DNA of 64,000 bases from Henriciella litoralis (lineage in GTDB: Bacteria; Pseudomonadota; Alphaproteobacteria; Caulobacterales; Hyphomonadaceae): contig NZ_NCSS01000006.1 of NCBI RefSeq assembly GCF_002088935.1, positions 186,001 to 250,000 on the forward strand, given 5' to 3'. The translations under genes and the position numbers were made by a program. Within the stretch, counting starts at the first letter, position 1. Each line of letters starts with the position of its first letter. Shown one piece after another: positions 27,266 through 35,151 of the stretch. The notes below the pieces were generated by a model. The model was given only the letters and a program-made list of their open reading frames with translations. It was not told the DNA's origin and did no database searches.

Positions 27266-27667
27266 ATGTATAAGCACCCTATCAAAGCTGGCCTGCGCAA
27301 AAAATGCGGGCAATGCGGAGAGGGCGATCTCTATCGCGCTTTCCTCAAATTCAAACCAACCTGCGATCATTGCGGGCAGGACTTCGCCGTGGCTGACACG
27401 GCCGACGGACCGGCCTTCTTTGTCGGCTTTCTGATCATGATCGTGTTCGCGCCATTCTACTTCATCGTTCCGGCGATTGATGTCAGCATTTTCGTGAAAA
27501 TTGTGCTGATGGTGCTGATCCTTGGCGCGATGTTTGCCACGGCTCTGTGGTTGCTACCGCGCTTCAAGGGCGTCTTGCTGAACCTGCAAATCCGTAACCG
27601 GGCCGAAGAGGCGCATTTCTCCACGACCGGCAAACACGGCACACCCCCGAAAAACTGGCGTCACTAG
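27266..27667 (+). CDS. DUF983 zinc-ribbon membrane protein
   Basis: A 133-aa DUF983 protein. CGQCGEGDLYRAFLKF and CDHCGQDF supply a zinc ribbon; DTADGPAFFVGFLIMIVFAP leads into the first of two helices, and the second spans about residues 75-100. The order matches the protein at 24862 but the sequences differ considerably. ATG 27266 fits the family N-terminus (MYKHPIKAGLRKKCG); a GTG at 27215 in the same frame is the alternative. The function is unknown; a role in membrane-associated metal or cofactor handling is only a guess from the zinc ribbon. Confidence 0.83.
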   Translation: MYKHPIKAGLRKKCGQCGEGDLYRAFLKFKPTCDHCGQDFAVADTADGPAFFVGFLIMIVFAPFYFIVPAIDVSIFVKIVLMVLILGAMFATALWLLPRFKGVLLNLQIRNRAEEAHFSTTGKHGTPPKNWRH

Positions 27668-27694
27668 GTCAATGGTCTGAGGGGCAGGTCAGTC

Positions 27695-28075
27695 TCAGCG
27701 GCGGGGCTTTCGTGCCCCTAGCATGTCTCCAAAGGCCATCAGCGTCCCGCGAGCGATCTGATTGATCGTCGGCTTGCGCCCTTGCGCATGGCGCGCAAAG
27801 TCGATGCAGTTCGATCCGGTCAGATCATATTCACGCCCGAGAAGACGATCGGCCCGGCTGGAGGCGAGATATTCCCCGCTTGAGCCTTTCTGACCGTGCC
27901 ACTTTACTGGCCGTCCACGCGCAAACTCGGCCATCGTCTGCGAAACAATGCCATCATGACGCCTGGTATTCGAAACGACCCGGCCGCCATGCGTGACGAC
28001 CCCATAGTGCCGAAGGACCCCGCCGAAGCGAACCGAAACCACGTCTCCAGGACGATAATCAGAATCAAAGATCAT
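27695..28075 (-). CDS. LRAT/NlpC-P60-superfamily-like small protein
   Basis: A 126-aa protein with features of the LRAT (permuted papain-fold) family. YRPGDVVSVRFGGVLRHYGVV gives the early GD segment and the catalytic-type His in LRHYGVV, and LTGSNCIDFARHAQGRK supplies the later Cys in an NC motif. LRAT-like proteins are thiol acyltransferases or amidases. No signal peptide or helix is seen. The start is uncertain: ATG 28075 keeps the core, while a TTG at 28105 adds ten residues; neither has a clear ribosome site. It is divergent from the lipoprotein gene at 28162. The family call rests on motif spacing, not on a search. Confidence 0.6.
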   Translation of the reverse strand: MIFDSDYRPGDVVSVRFGGVLRHYGVVTHGGRVVSNTRRHDGIVSQTMAEFARGRPVKWHGQKGSSGEYLASSRADRLLGREYDLTGSNCIDFARHAQGRKPTINQIARGTLMAFGDMLGARKPRR

Positions 28076-28161
28076 CGAAAAACGATAAATCGGTATCAGC
28101 CCCAAGTCAATTGTAGGAATTGGTGATGGCGCGATGAGGTCTCCAACCTTAAATTAGGCGC

Positions 28162-29481
28162 ATGAACTGGATTTGGGTGGCACTTCGGCGTTTTATTTCG
28201 CCCGCATTCGCGGTGGGCGCGCTCGTCATGCTGCTCGCGGTATGCGCGCCAGCGTCGCAGCCAGACCTGAGACTCGACGCAAGCGCGCCATTCGGTCAGT
28301 CGTTTGACCTCGATGTCGGAGAGATCGCCGCGCTGCGCGCTCAAAAAAAGGCCGATTGTCTCGAACGTCAATCTATGGAGGATCAACAGCGTTTTCCCGA
28401 TCTCTGCGAAAGACAGGCGGATAGTAAGATAGTTTTTCTCTCCAGCGATGAACTTCCTCCGTCGCTTCGTGATGGTGAACTTTATTTCGCGCTCAACGAC
28501 GCAAATGAAGTGGTGGCCTACACATACAGCTATCTTCACGGGGTCGACTGGTTGTTGTCGCCAGCCGAACGCGACAAGGTGAAACAGGGGCGCCAGGACC
28601 GTGCCATGCTTTTGTCGGCGATGCTGACCGATCTGTATGGCGCCCGACAGGCGTCGGGTCATTTTGACCAATCGACACGTTACGGCTTTGTCCCATTCCC
28701 GCTTGCTCTGCCAACGTGCAAGGCTTGGCTCGTCGAGGAGGTTGCAATCATCCTCTGCCGGGAACGGACGATTCTTATTGATGGCACAGAGATGTCGTTG
28801 AGTTTCATCCGAACGGATCGTTCGCGACATGGCAATATTATGCGGAAGATGATCGATCCCGGGCGCGGTAGAGCGGCAGCTGCGCAGTTTGTTATGGACG
28901 AGTTGCAGCGCATCGAAGACGCAGCCCGCCTCGCTGAATTGGCGCAAAATGAGCCTTCGAAAAGCTGGGACGCCGCCAAGGCCAAATGGGTGGAAGAAGA
29001 TGTGTTCCGAAACTGCGAATCTGAGGATCTGCGCCCTCTGGAAGAGGCGCTGGCTGTTGGCAGGCTTCAGTTCAAGCAAGAACTTTCAGAACGTGCTGAT
29101 GACAGCGGCGAAGCCATTTTTAGTGAGATTATTGACCCTGACAGTAAGTTTTATGAAGACCTCGACACCGAAGATGACCGACCGACCATACTTGCAATGC
29201 TGGAACTGGCTGCCGAGCGTGGAAGCCACGAAAGTATATCAGAGCTCGGTGCCAGCCAGCTATATTGCTATGAGGGCGTCGAGCAGGATCTTGAAGGCGC
29301 GCGCGAAAAGCTGCAGCTGGCGGCCGATGAGGGTGTATCGCTTGCAAAGTACTCGCTGGCCCTGATGTACGCCTCGGGCATGATCGCCTCGGAGAATCCG
29401 GACCAGAGCGGCAAGGCCCTGTTAGAGACCTGCGCCGCAGAAGGTGAACCCGCATGCGTCGATCTTGTGGGGTGGCAGTAA
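28162..29481 (+). CDS. Sel1-repeat-like lipoprotein
   Basis: A 439-aa envelope protein. An N-terminal hydrophobic segment ends in a lipobox-like LLAVC (about residues 24-28), then PASQPDLRLDAS. Residues about 50-320 form an unrecognised region. The C-terminal ~100 residues contain Sel1/TPR-like helices: ILAMLELAAERGSHESISEL, AREKLQLAADEGVSLAKYSL and GKALLETCAAEGEPACVDLV. Such repeats usually mediate protein-protein contacts. Coding GC is somewhat lower than in its neighbours, which could hint at lower conservation or transfer. It is convergent with the nitroreductase at 29535. Confidence 0.72.
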   Translation: MNWIWVALRRFISPAFAVGALVMLLAVCAPASQPDLRLDASAPFGQSFDLDVGEIAALRAQKKADCLERQSMEDQQRFPDLCERQADSKIVFLSSDELPPSLRDGELYFALNDANEVVAYTYSYLHGVDWLLSPAERDKVKQGRQDRAMLLSAMLTDLYGARQASGHFDQSTRYGFVPFPLALPTCKAWLVEEVAIILCRERTILIDGTEMSLSFIRTDRSRHGNIMRKMIDPGRGRAAAAQFVMDELQRIEDAARLAELAQNEPSKSWDAAKAKWVEEDVFRNCESEDLRPLEEALAVGRLQFKQELSERADDSGEAIFSEIIDPDSKFYEDLDTEDDRPTILAMLELAAERGSHESISELGASQLYCYEGVEQDLEGAREKLQLAADEGVSLAKYSLALMYASGMIASENPDQSGKALLETCAAEGEPACVDLVGWQ

Positions 29482-29534
29482 GGGGCCTCATCTCGTTGCA
29501 TTGCGAGCCGCACAGGTATTACGGTTCAGGGGAT

Positions 29535-30206
29535 CTAAAACCCTCGAAACTCTGCAAATTCGTCCACCGGCGCGCGTTCGGACCGCAGCTGGTTGACCGG
29601 GTGCGAGCGGTCTGGATAGCCAAGTGACATTCCGCAATACACCATTTCGGTTTCGCCAAGGCCAAGATGCTCTTTCAGGCTTGGTCGCAGGATGCCCCAG
29701 CACTCCTGCATGCAGGTGCCCCAGCCGCGCGCTTCAGCAAGCAAAGCGAGGGTCTGCATGAACATGCCGGTATGTGCCCACTGGCCATGGCCCATGCGCT
29801 CATCGATCACGAAGAAAACGCCGACGGGGGCTTCGAAGAAGCGATAGTTGCGCGCAAACCATTCGAGCCTTGCGGGGCGGTCCTCGCGCGGAATCTCCAG
29901 CTTTTCATACATCATCTCGCCAACCTTGCGGCGGCGCGCTTCATGCGGCTCCCAGAGGTCCTTGGGATAGATCGGACGGTCCGTTGGTTCGCCGCGCGGA
30001 TTCTCTGCGAGCCGCTTCTGGGCAAGCTCAATGACGGCCTGCTTGGCGTCGCCAGCAACCGCAATAACCCGCCAGGGCTGGAGATTTCCGCCGGATGGCG
30101 CGCGTTGAGCTTCTTCAAGCCATTCGCGCAGCTCTTCCTCGCTGATCGGATCTTCGAGATAGGCGCGAGTGGAGATGCGCTGCTGGATCGCCTGTTCAAG
30201 ATTCAT
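29535..30206 (-). CDS. Nitroreductase family protein
   Basis: FMN-dependent nitroreductase (223 aa) related to the one at 25254. It has QQRISTRAYLEDPISEEEL, RAPSGGNLQPWRVIAVAGDA, a middle region with MGHGQWAHTGMFMQTLALLA and a C-terminal MVYCGMSLGYPDRSHPVNQL. These segments form the FMN site and dimer interface. The substrate is unknown. It is divergent from the SulP permease gene with 132 bases between starts. Confidence 0.9.
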   Translation of the reverse strand: MNLEQAIQQRISTRAYLEDPISEEELREWLEEAQRAPSGGNLQPWRVIAVAGDAKQAVIELAQKRLAENPRGEPTDRPIYPKDLWEPHEARRRKVGEMMYEKLEIPREDRPARLEWFARNYRFFEAPVGVFFVIDERMGHGQWAHTGMFMQTLALLAEARGWGTCMQECWGILRPSLKEHLGLGETEMVYCGMSLGYPDRSHPVNQLRSERAPVDEFAEFRGF

Positions 30207-30338
30207 GTCCGGTTTCCTCTTAATATCGCGGGGGATTTATGACATCGACGTTGGGTAAGGATAGGGGGCAGACGCGAATAAATCTGCGCGAGCAAGCCGC
30301 AGTGCCGCGGCGCCCGCCGCATGCTAGAGGACCGGTCC

Positions 30339-31604
30339 ATGCGTAAGCCAAAAATCCTCACAACCATCAGGGACTATTCCTGGTCGCTGTTCTTCGCCGA
30401 CCTGATGGCCGGCTTGACCGTCGCCCTTGTGGCGCTGCCGCTCAGCCTTGCCATCGCCATCGCGTCGGGCGCTGACCCCGGCAAGGGGCTCGTCACGGCG
30501 ATTGTGGCGGGCTTCTTCATTTCATTGCTTGGCGGATCGCGTGTCCAGATCGGCGGACCGACGGGCGCTTTCATTGTCGTCGTCTTCGGCGTGATTGCGG
30601 AACATGGCTATGATGGCCTTGTGCTCGCGACCTTCATGGCGGGTCTGATCCTGCTGGTCGCTGGCTGGATGCGGGCAGGGCGGCTCATTGCCTTTATCCC
30701 GGAAGCTGTCGTCAACGGTTTCACGATCGGCATCGCCATCATCATCGCAGCGAGCCAGATCGGTGACTTTTTCGGCCTGACCGTTTCTCATATGCCAGCG
30801 GACTTTATCGAAAAGCTTCCCGTCCTATGGGGCGCGCGGGAGACGACGAATGTGTCGGCGCTGTGCATCGCGCTGGTGACGCTGGTGCTGATCATCGGCC
30901 TGCGCAGGCTCGCGCCCAAATATCCAGGCCTTGTCGTTGCGGTTGGCGTTGGTTCCGCGGCCGTGGCGCTAATGAACCTTCCCGTGGATACGCTTTTCTC
31001 GCGATTTGGCGCGCTGCCGAACCAGTTGCCGATGCCGCACCTGCCGGACCTCAGCTGGGACCGGCTCGTCGAACTTATCCCGTCTGCCATCATCATCGCT
31101 TTCCTGGCCGGGGTGGAGTCGCTCCTTTCCGCCATGGTCGCTGACCGGATGATTGGTGGCCATCACCGCCCGAACGCCGAGTTGACCGCGCAGGGGGCCG
31201 CGAACATCGCCTCATCGCTCTTCGGCGGCCTTCCGGCCACAGGCGCCATTGCCCGCACCGCAACCAATGTGCGCGCTGGCGGCAAGACACCCGTCGCAGG
31301 GATCGTTCACGCGCTGGTGATCCTGCTCATCATGTTGGCGGCCGCGCCACTTGCCGGCTATCTCGCTTTGCCGGCGCTGGCAGCCCTTCTAGTGATGACA
31401 GCCTGGAATATGAGTGAGCCGCACAAATGGAAGGAATACGCCAAGGCGCGCAAGAGCGATCTGGCGCTCCTGCTCCTGACCATGGTGTTGACGGTGCTTG
31501 TCGATCTGACGGTTGCAATTGGTGTCGGCGTTGCCGTTGGCCTCGCGCTCCGGCTTAGCAGGCGCGATACGGATGAGAGCGACTGGAAGACGCCGAAGCG
31601 GTAA
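30339..31604 (+). CDS. SulP-family anion permease lacking a STAS domain
   Basis: A 421-aa polytopic membrane protein of the SLC26/SulP family. It starts with the conserved DLMAGLTVALVALPLSLAIA, then GADPGKGLVTAIVAGFF, and has the later SulP segment GVESLLSAMVADRMIGGHHR followed by NAELTAQGAANIASSLFGGL. About 10-12 helices are predicted. Most SulP proteins carry a C-terminal cytoplasmic STAS domain; this one ends 20 residues after its last helix, so it belongs to the short class. The substrate could be sulfate, bicarbonate or another anion. ATG 30339 follows GAGG; an upstream in-frame ATG at 30321 is less likely. Confidence 0.88.
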   Translation: MRKPKILTTIRDYSWSLFFADLMAGLTVALVALPLSLAIAIASGADPGKGLVTAIVAGFFISLLGGSRVQIGGPTGAFIVVVFGVIAEHGYDGLVLATFMAGLILLVAGWMRAGRLIAFIPEAVVNGFTIGIAIIIAASQIGDFFGLTVSHMPADFIEKLPVLWGARETTNVSALCIALVTLVLIIGLRRLAPKYPGLVVAVGVGSAAVALMNLPVDTLFSRFGALPNQLPMPHLPDLSWDRLVELIPSAIIIAFLAGVESLLSAMVADRMIGGHHRPNAELTAQGAANIASSLFGGLPATGAIARTATNVRAGGKTPVAGIVHALVILLIMLAAAPLAGYLALPALAALLVMTAWNMSEPHKWKEYAKARKSDLALLLLTMVLTVLVDLTVAIGVGVAVGLALRLSRRDTDESDWKTPKR

Positions 31605-31619
31605 CAGCTCGCCCGTGGA

Positions 31620-31946
31620 TCAGAGCGAGAAACTCGTCCCACAGCCACAGGCAGCTGTGGCGTTCGGATTGTTGATCTTGAAGGCCGCGCCGATCAATTC
31701 GGTCGAGAAGTCGATTTCCGAGCCGCGCATGAATTCCATGCTCATCTCATCGACGAGAACGCGGGCCCCGTCGCGCTCGATGATCACATCATCCTCATTA
31801 CGGGTATCTTCGAGGTCGAACTTGTAGGAGAAGCCCGAGCATCCGCCGCCTTCGACGGACACACGAAGGAAGTCCTTGCCGGACTGCTTTGCCAGAATCG
31901 CATTAATGCGCTTTGCAGCATTTTCAGAAAGGGTAACGTCGCTCAT
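31620..31946 (-). CDS. erpA: Iron-sulfur cluster insertion protein ErpA (A-type carrier)
   Basis: A 108-aa A-type Fe-S carrier that delivers clusters to apoproteins. The three conserved cysteines are in GGGCSGFSYKFDL and in the C-terminal ACGCGTSFSL. MSDVTLSENAAKRINAILAK is a normal family start, so ATG 31946 is chosen although the frame stays open upstream. Unusually, this ATG overlaps the ATG of the divergent dgt gene (shared CATG), so promoter and ribosome site must lie inside dgt. It is convergent with the SulP gene. Confidence 0.93.
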   Translation of the reverse strand: MSDVTLSENAAKRINAILAKQSGKDFLRVSVEGGGCSGFSYKFDLEDTRNEDDVIIERDGARVLVDEMSMEFMRGSEIDFSTELIGAAFKINNPNATAACGCGTSFSL

Positions 31947-33147
31947 GCCTGACAAGATAGGTAAGCCTGCGCTTCCAGAAAAGAGAGCAGTGTTTGCGAC
32001 CCTGTGGGAAAATTCCCGTGGACGGTTCCACAATGAGGCTGAATCGGCCACCCGCACGCCGTTTCAGCGCGATCGCGACCGGATCATCCATTCCTCAGGT
32101 TTTCGGCGCCTGAAGCAGAAAACGCAGGTTTTCGTCGCGCATGAGGGCGATCACTACCGCACGCGGCTGACCCATTCTCTGGAAGTGGCGCAGATCGCGC
32201 GCTCTGTCGCCCGGCGGCTTGGCGTCGACGAGGATCTGGCTGAAGCCATGGCGCTGGCGCATGATCTCGGTCATCCGCCTTTCGGCCATGCCGGTGAGGA
32301 CCAGCTGGACGCCTCGATGGAGGCCTATCAGGGCTTCGATCACAATGCGCAGACCTTGCGCGTCGTCACGCGGCTGGAGCAACGCTATCCGCTGTTCGAT
32401 GGGTTGAACCTCACCTGGGAGATGCTGGAAGGGCTGGTCAAGCACAACGGACCGCTTCTGACTGCGGACACGTCGATTTCTTCGCTGCCGGCGGCCTTTC
32501 GCGATTTTCCGTATCTTCAGCAGCTGGAGCTCGACCAGTTTGCCGGGCCAGAAGCCCAGATCGCGGCGCTCGCTGACGATATCGCCTACAATAATCACGA
32601 CATCGATGACGGCATCGCGGCCGGTCTGTTTGAGATTGATGACATGCTGCACCTGCCGCTCGTCGGAGACGTGTTTCGCTCGGTGCGTCTGGAGCATCCC
32701 GTGCTCGACACGCAGCGAACTGTCTATGAAGCCGTGCGCCGACTTATAGGCCTGTGGATCGATGACCTGATCGGTGAAACCCGGAAACGCGTTGAGAAGC
32801 ATAATCCACAATCGGCCGCAGACGTTCGCGCTATGCCTGAGCCTCTCGTGGCGTTCTCTGAAGAGTTTGAAGCCCAGCAGCGCGCCCTTCGCGCGTTCCT
32901 GTTTGAGCGGATGTACAAGCACTACAAGGTCAACCGGATGCGCAGCCAGGCCAAACGCGTCCTGAAAGAGCTGTTCGACCTGTTCCTCGAAGAGCCGGAT
33001 ATCCTGCCGCCACCACTAAGACAGGATGCCGAGCAGGCCCCAAAGGACCGGCGCGCCCGGCTGGTCTGCGACTATATTGCGGGAATGACCGACAATTACG
33101 CCATCGACCTGCACCGGAAAGTCTTCAATATCGAAGGCATGATCTGA
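31945..33147 (+). CDS. dgt: Deoxyguanosinetriphosphate triphosphohydrolase-like protein
   Basis: HD-domain dNTP triphosphohydrolase (400 aa) that cleaves dNTPs to deoxynucleoside plus triphosphate. The N-terminal RDRDRIIHSSGFRRLKQKTQ is a family hallmark. Metal ligands are seen in RLTHSLEVAQIARS, AHDLGHPPFGHAGE and the later LADDIAYNNHDIDDG. The start is either ATG 31945, which overlaps the start codon of divergent erpA, or GTG 31990, preceded by AAGAGAG and nearer the conserved core. The next gene on this strand is the SPOR protein, after a ~97-base gap. Confidence 0.93.
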   Translation: MPDKIGKPALPEKRAVFATLWENSRGRFHNEAESATRTPFQRDRDRIIHSSGFRRLKQKTQVFVAHEGDHYRTRLTHSLEVAQIARSVARRLGVDEDLAEAMALAHDLGHPPFGHAGEDQLDASMEAYQGFDHNAQTLRVVTRLEQRYPLFDGLNLTWEMLEGLVKHNGPLLTADTSISSLPAAFRDFPYLQQLELDQFAGPEAQIAALADDIAYNNHDIDDGIAAGLFEIDDMLHLPLVGDVFRSVRLEHPVLDTQRTVYEAVRRLIGLWIDDLIGETRKRVEKHNPQSAADVRAMPEPLVAFSEEFEAQQRALRAFLFERMYKHYKVNRMRSQAKRVLKELFDLFLEEPDILPPPLRQDAEQAPKDRRARLVCDYIAGMTDNYAIDLHRKVFNIEGMI

Positions 33148-33244
33148 AGTTAAATCCCTGCGACTTCCAGACCGATTCAATGATCATTAACGAAGCGCGC
33201 GCTAATTTTAACCAACATTGTTTCAGCAGGGGCAGCTCACCGGC
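33148..33244 (+). promoter_or_regulatory. dgt-SPOR intergenic region
   Basis: AT-richer than its surroundings, with one GANTC site (CcrM-type methylation motif) near 33174 and a TTAACC sequence near 33206 resembling a CtrA half-site. It probably contains the promoter of the SPOR gene. The regulator matches are short and unscored. Confidence 0.3.
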
Positions 33245-34111
33245 ATGACCAATCGAATCACAGACCACGACCTTGGACCGTATGAAGAAGATCATCGCGG
33301 CTTCGAAATAAAAGACGACGAGACTGCGAGAGGTCCGCTTATCCTGGCGCTGGCCCTCGGGGTTCTGCTCGTTTTCGGGGCGGTCGTCTGGAATACGTAT
33401 AGCCACGGCGTGCGTAGCGATGATGGCGCGCTGCCGATGGTTGTTGCTGACCAACAGCCCTATAAGCGCGTGCCGGATGAACGTGGCGGCATTCAGATCG
33501 ATGATCTGGACAACCGCCTTTATGATGCCCTCGACGGCAGCACACGCCCGCCTGCTGTCAGGCAGGTTGCGGCAAACAATGATGGCTATCTGCGCGGCGC
33601 CCCGCCTCGCGATCTTCGTCCATCCGCGTCACCTGAGCCGAAAGCGACCGAACCTGCGAGCGAAAGCCCGGCTGTGAGTGGTGACGATCTGCCGCCAATC
33701 CAGAACCAGGCGACGGAGCCGGCCATTGAAACCGCGCCTGTTCAGTCCGTGAACGTCATGCCGACGGAAGTCACGCCGGCTGAGCCAGAGCCTGCCATGG
33801 CGCCAGAACCAGAGCTGCGCGGTGAACCCGATCACCGCTTTGCCTTCGTCCCGGGCGGCGAGTACCTCGTCCAGATTTCCGCCGTGCGCACGCATGAAGC
33901 AGCTGAGGCGGCATGGTCGACTGCGAGCAAGCGCCATCCCGACATCTTCTCAGGGGCCCATATGTCGATCCAGAAGGCAGACCTCGGCGCCAAGGGCATC
34001 TTCTACCGCCTGCGCGCGGGGGCCTTCGGGTCGCGCGATGGTGCGACGAAATTCTGCTCCGCGTTCAAAGCCAATGGCGGGGACTGCATCGTCATTCGCG
34101 AAGCCGCATGA
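33245..34111 (+). CDS. SPOR-domain membrane protein
   Basis: A 288-aa bitopic inner-membrane protein. A short cytoplasmic N-terminus precedes one helix (LILALALGVLLVFGAVVWNT, about residues 35-55). A long Pro/Glu/Ala-rich periplasmic linker follows, then a C-terminal SPOR domain (about 205-288: EYLVQISAVRTHEAAEAAW ... FYRLRAGAFGSRDGATKFCS). SPOR domains bind denuded septal peptidoglycan, so a role at the division site is likely. The stop overlaps the nagZ start (ATGA), linking it to peptidoglycan recycling. Confidence 0.9.
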   Translation: MTNRITDHDLGPYEEDHRGFEIKDDETARGPLILALALGVLLVFGAVVWNTYSHGVRSDDGALPMVVADQQPYKRVPDERGGIQIDDLDNRLYDALDGSTRPPAVRQVAANNDGYLRGAPPRDLRPSASPEPKATEPASESPAVSGDDLPPIQNQATEPAIETAPVQSVNVMPTEVTPAEPEPAMAPEPELRGEPDHRFAFVPGGEYLVQISAVRTHEAAEAAWSTASKRHPDIFSGAHMSIQKADLGAKGIFYRLRAGAFGSRDGATKFCSAFKANGGDCIVIREAA

Positions 34112-35151
34112 CGAACAAGGCGTGCATTTTAAGTATTTCAGGGCCGGACTTGCTGGAAAGCGAGGCGGCCCTTTTTGCTGAATACAAGCCGTGGGGCGTC
34201 ATCCTGATGGGGCGGTCTTGCATCTCGAAAGACCAGATCCGCAAATGCGTTGATGATATCTGGACGGCGGTTGGCCGCGAAATCCTGATCTTCATCGATC
34301 AGGAAGGTGGCCGTGTTGCGCGCTTGAAATCGCCAGAGTGGCCGATTTTCCCGCGCGGCGAAGTCTATGGCCAACTTTATGATCGTGATCCTGAGCTGGG
34401 CCTGGAGAGCATCTGGCTCGGCCATCGGCTGATCGCGCATGAGCTTGCCTCGATGGGCATCCATGCCGACTGCGCGCCGATATGCGATTTGCCACAGCCG
34501 GGCGCGCATGATGTCATTGGGGACCGCGCCTATGGCACGGATCCGGACAAGGTCGGACTATTGGCCCGCGCGGCTCTGAGAGGGCTGGAGGACGGCAATG
34601 TCGCCGGTGTGATCAAGCATATTCCGGGGCATGGCCGCTCTATGGCTGATAGTCATCTTGAGCTGCCGCGCGTGACCGCAGGCGACAATGAACTCGCCTC
34701 GGACTTTGCCGCCTTTGTGCATGTGAACGATGCTGCGATGGCGATGACAGCCCATATTTCCTACGACGCGTTTGATGCTGAGCGCGCCGCAACTGTCTCG
34801 CCATTGATGATTCAGGAAGTCATTCGGCGCCGAATCGGGTTTGATGGTCTTCTGATGACCGATGATCTTGGCATGAAAGCCCTTGGCGGGACGCTCACGG
34901 ACCGCGCGGACGCTTCGATAGCAGCCGGATGTGACGTGCTGCTGCATTGCTCCGGCTTTCTAAAAAATGCCGACGACATCCTTGCTGAAATGACCGAAGT
35001 GGCTGAAGCTGCGCCCGTTCTCGATGGCAAATCTTTGGCCCGCGCCGAAGCGGCAGAACGCTCAGCGCAGCGCGGTCAGGACTTTGATGTAGACGCTGGA
35101 TGGACCCGCTTCCGTGAGCTCGTCCCGAATGTTGGAGCCATGCACTTTTGA
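34108..35151 (+). CDS. nagZ: Beta-N-acetylhexosaminidase NagZ
   Basis: Family GH3 glucosaminidase (347 aa) that removes GlcNAc from anhydromuropeptides during cell-wall recycling. The catalytic segment IKHIPGHGRSMADSHLELP contains the KHxPGH...DSH loop with the acid/base His, and LLMTDDLGMKAL holds the nucleophile Asp. EILIFIDQEGGRVARL is the substrate-binding region. ATG 34108 overlaps the stop of the SPOR gene by 4 bases, and the next gene (scpA) starts within this stop codon, so the three are likely translationally coupled. Confidence 0.94.
   Translation: MTNKACILSISGPDLLESEAALFAEYKPWGVILMGRSCISKDQIRKCVDDIWTAVGREILIFIDQEGGRVARLKSPEWPIFPRGEVYGQLYDRDPELGLESIWLGHRLIAHELASMGIHADCAPICDLPQPGAHDVIGDRAYGTDPDKVGLLARAALRGLEDGNVAGVIKHIPGHGRSMADSHLELPRVTAGDNELASDFAAFVHVNDAAMAMTAHISYDAFDAERAATVSPLMIQEVIRRRIGFDGLLMTDDLGMKALGGTLTDRADASIAAGCDVLLHCSGFLKNADDILAEMTEVAEAAPVLDGKSLARAEAAERSAQRGQDFDVDAGWTRFRELVPNVGAMHF

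Noticed and set aside
33170..33215. CtrA-type TTAA-N7-TTAA site before the SPOR gene
   Set aside because: The two TTAA words are 17 bases apart, not 7; only a half-site remains.
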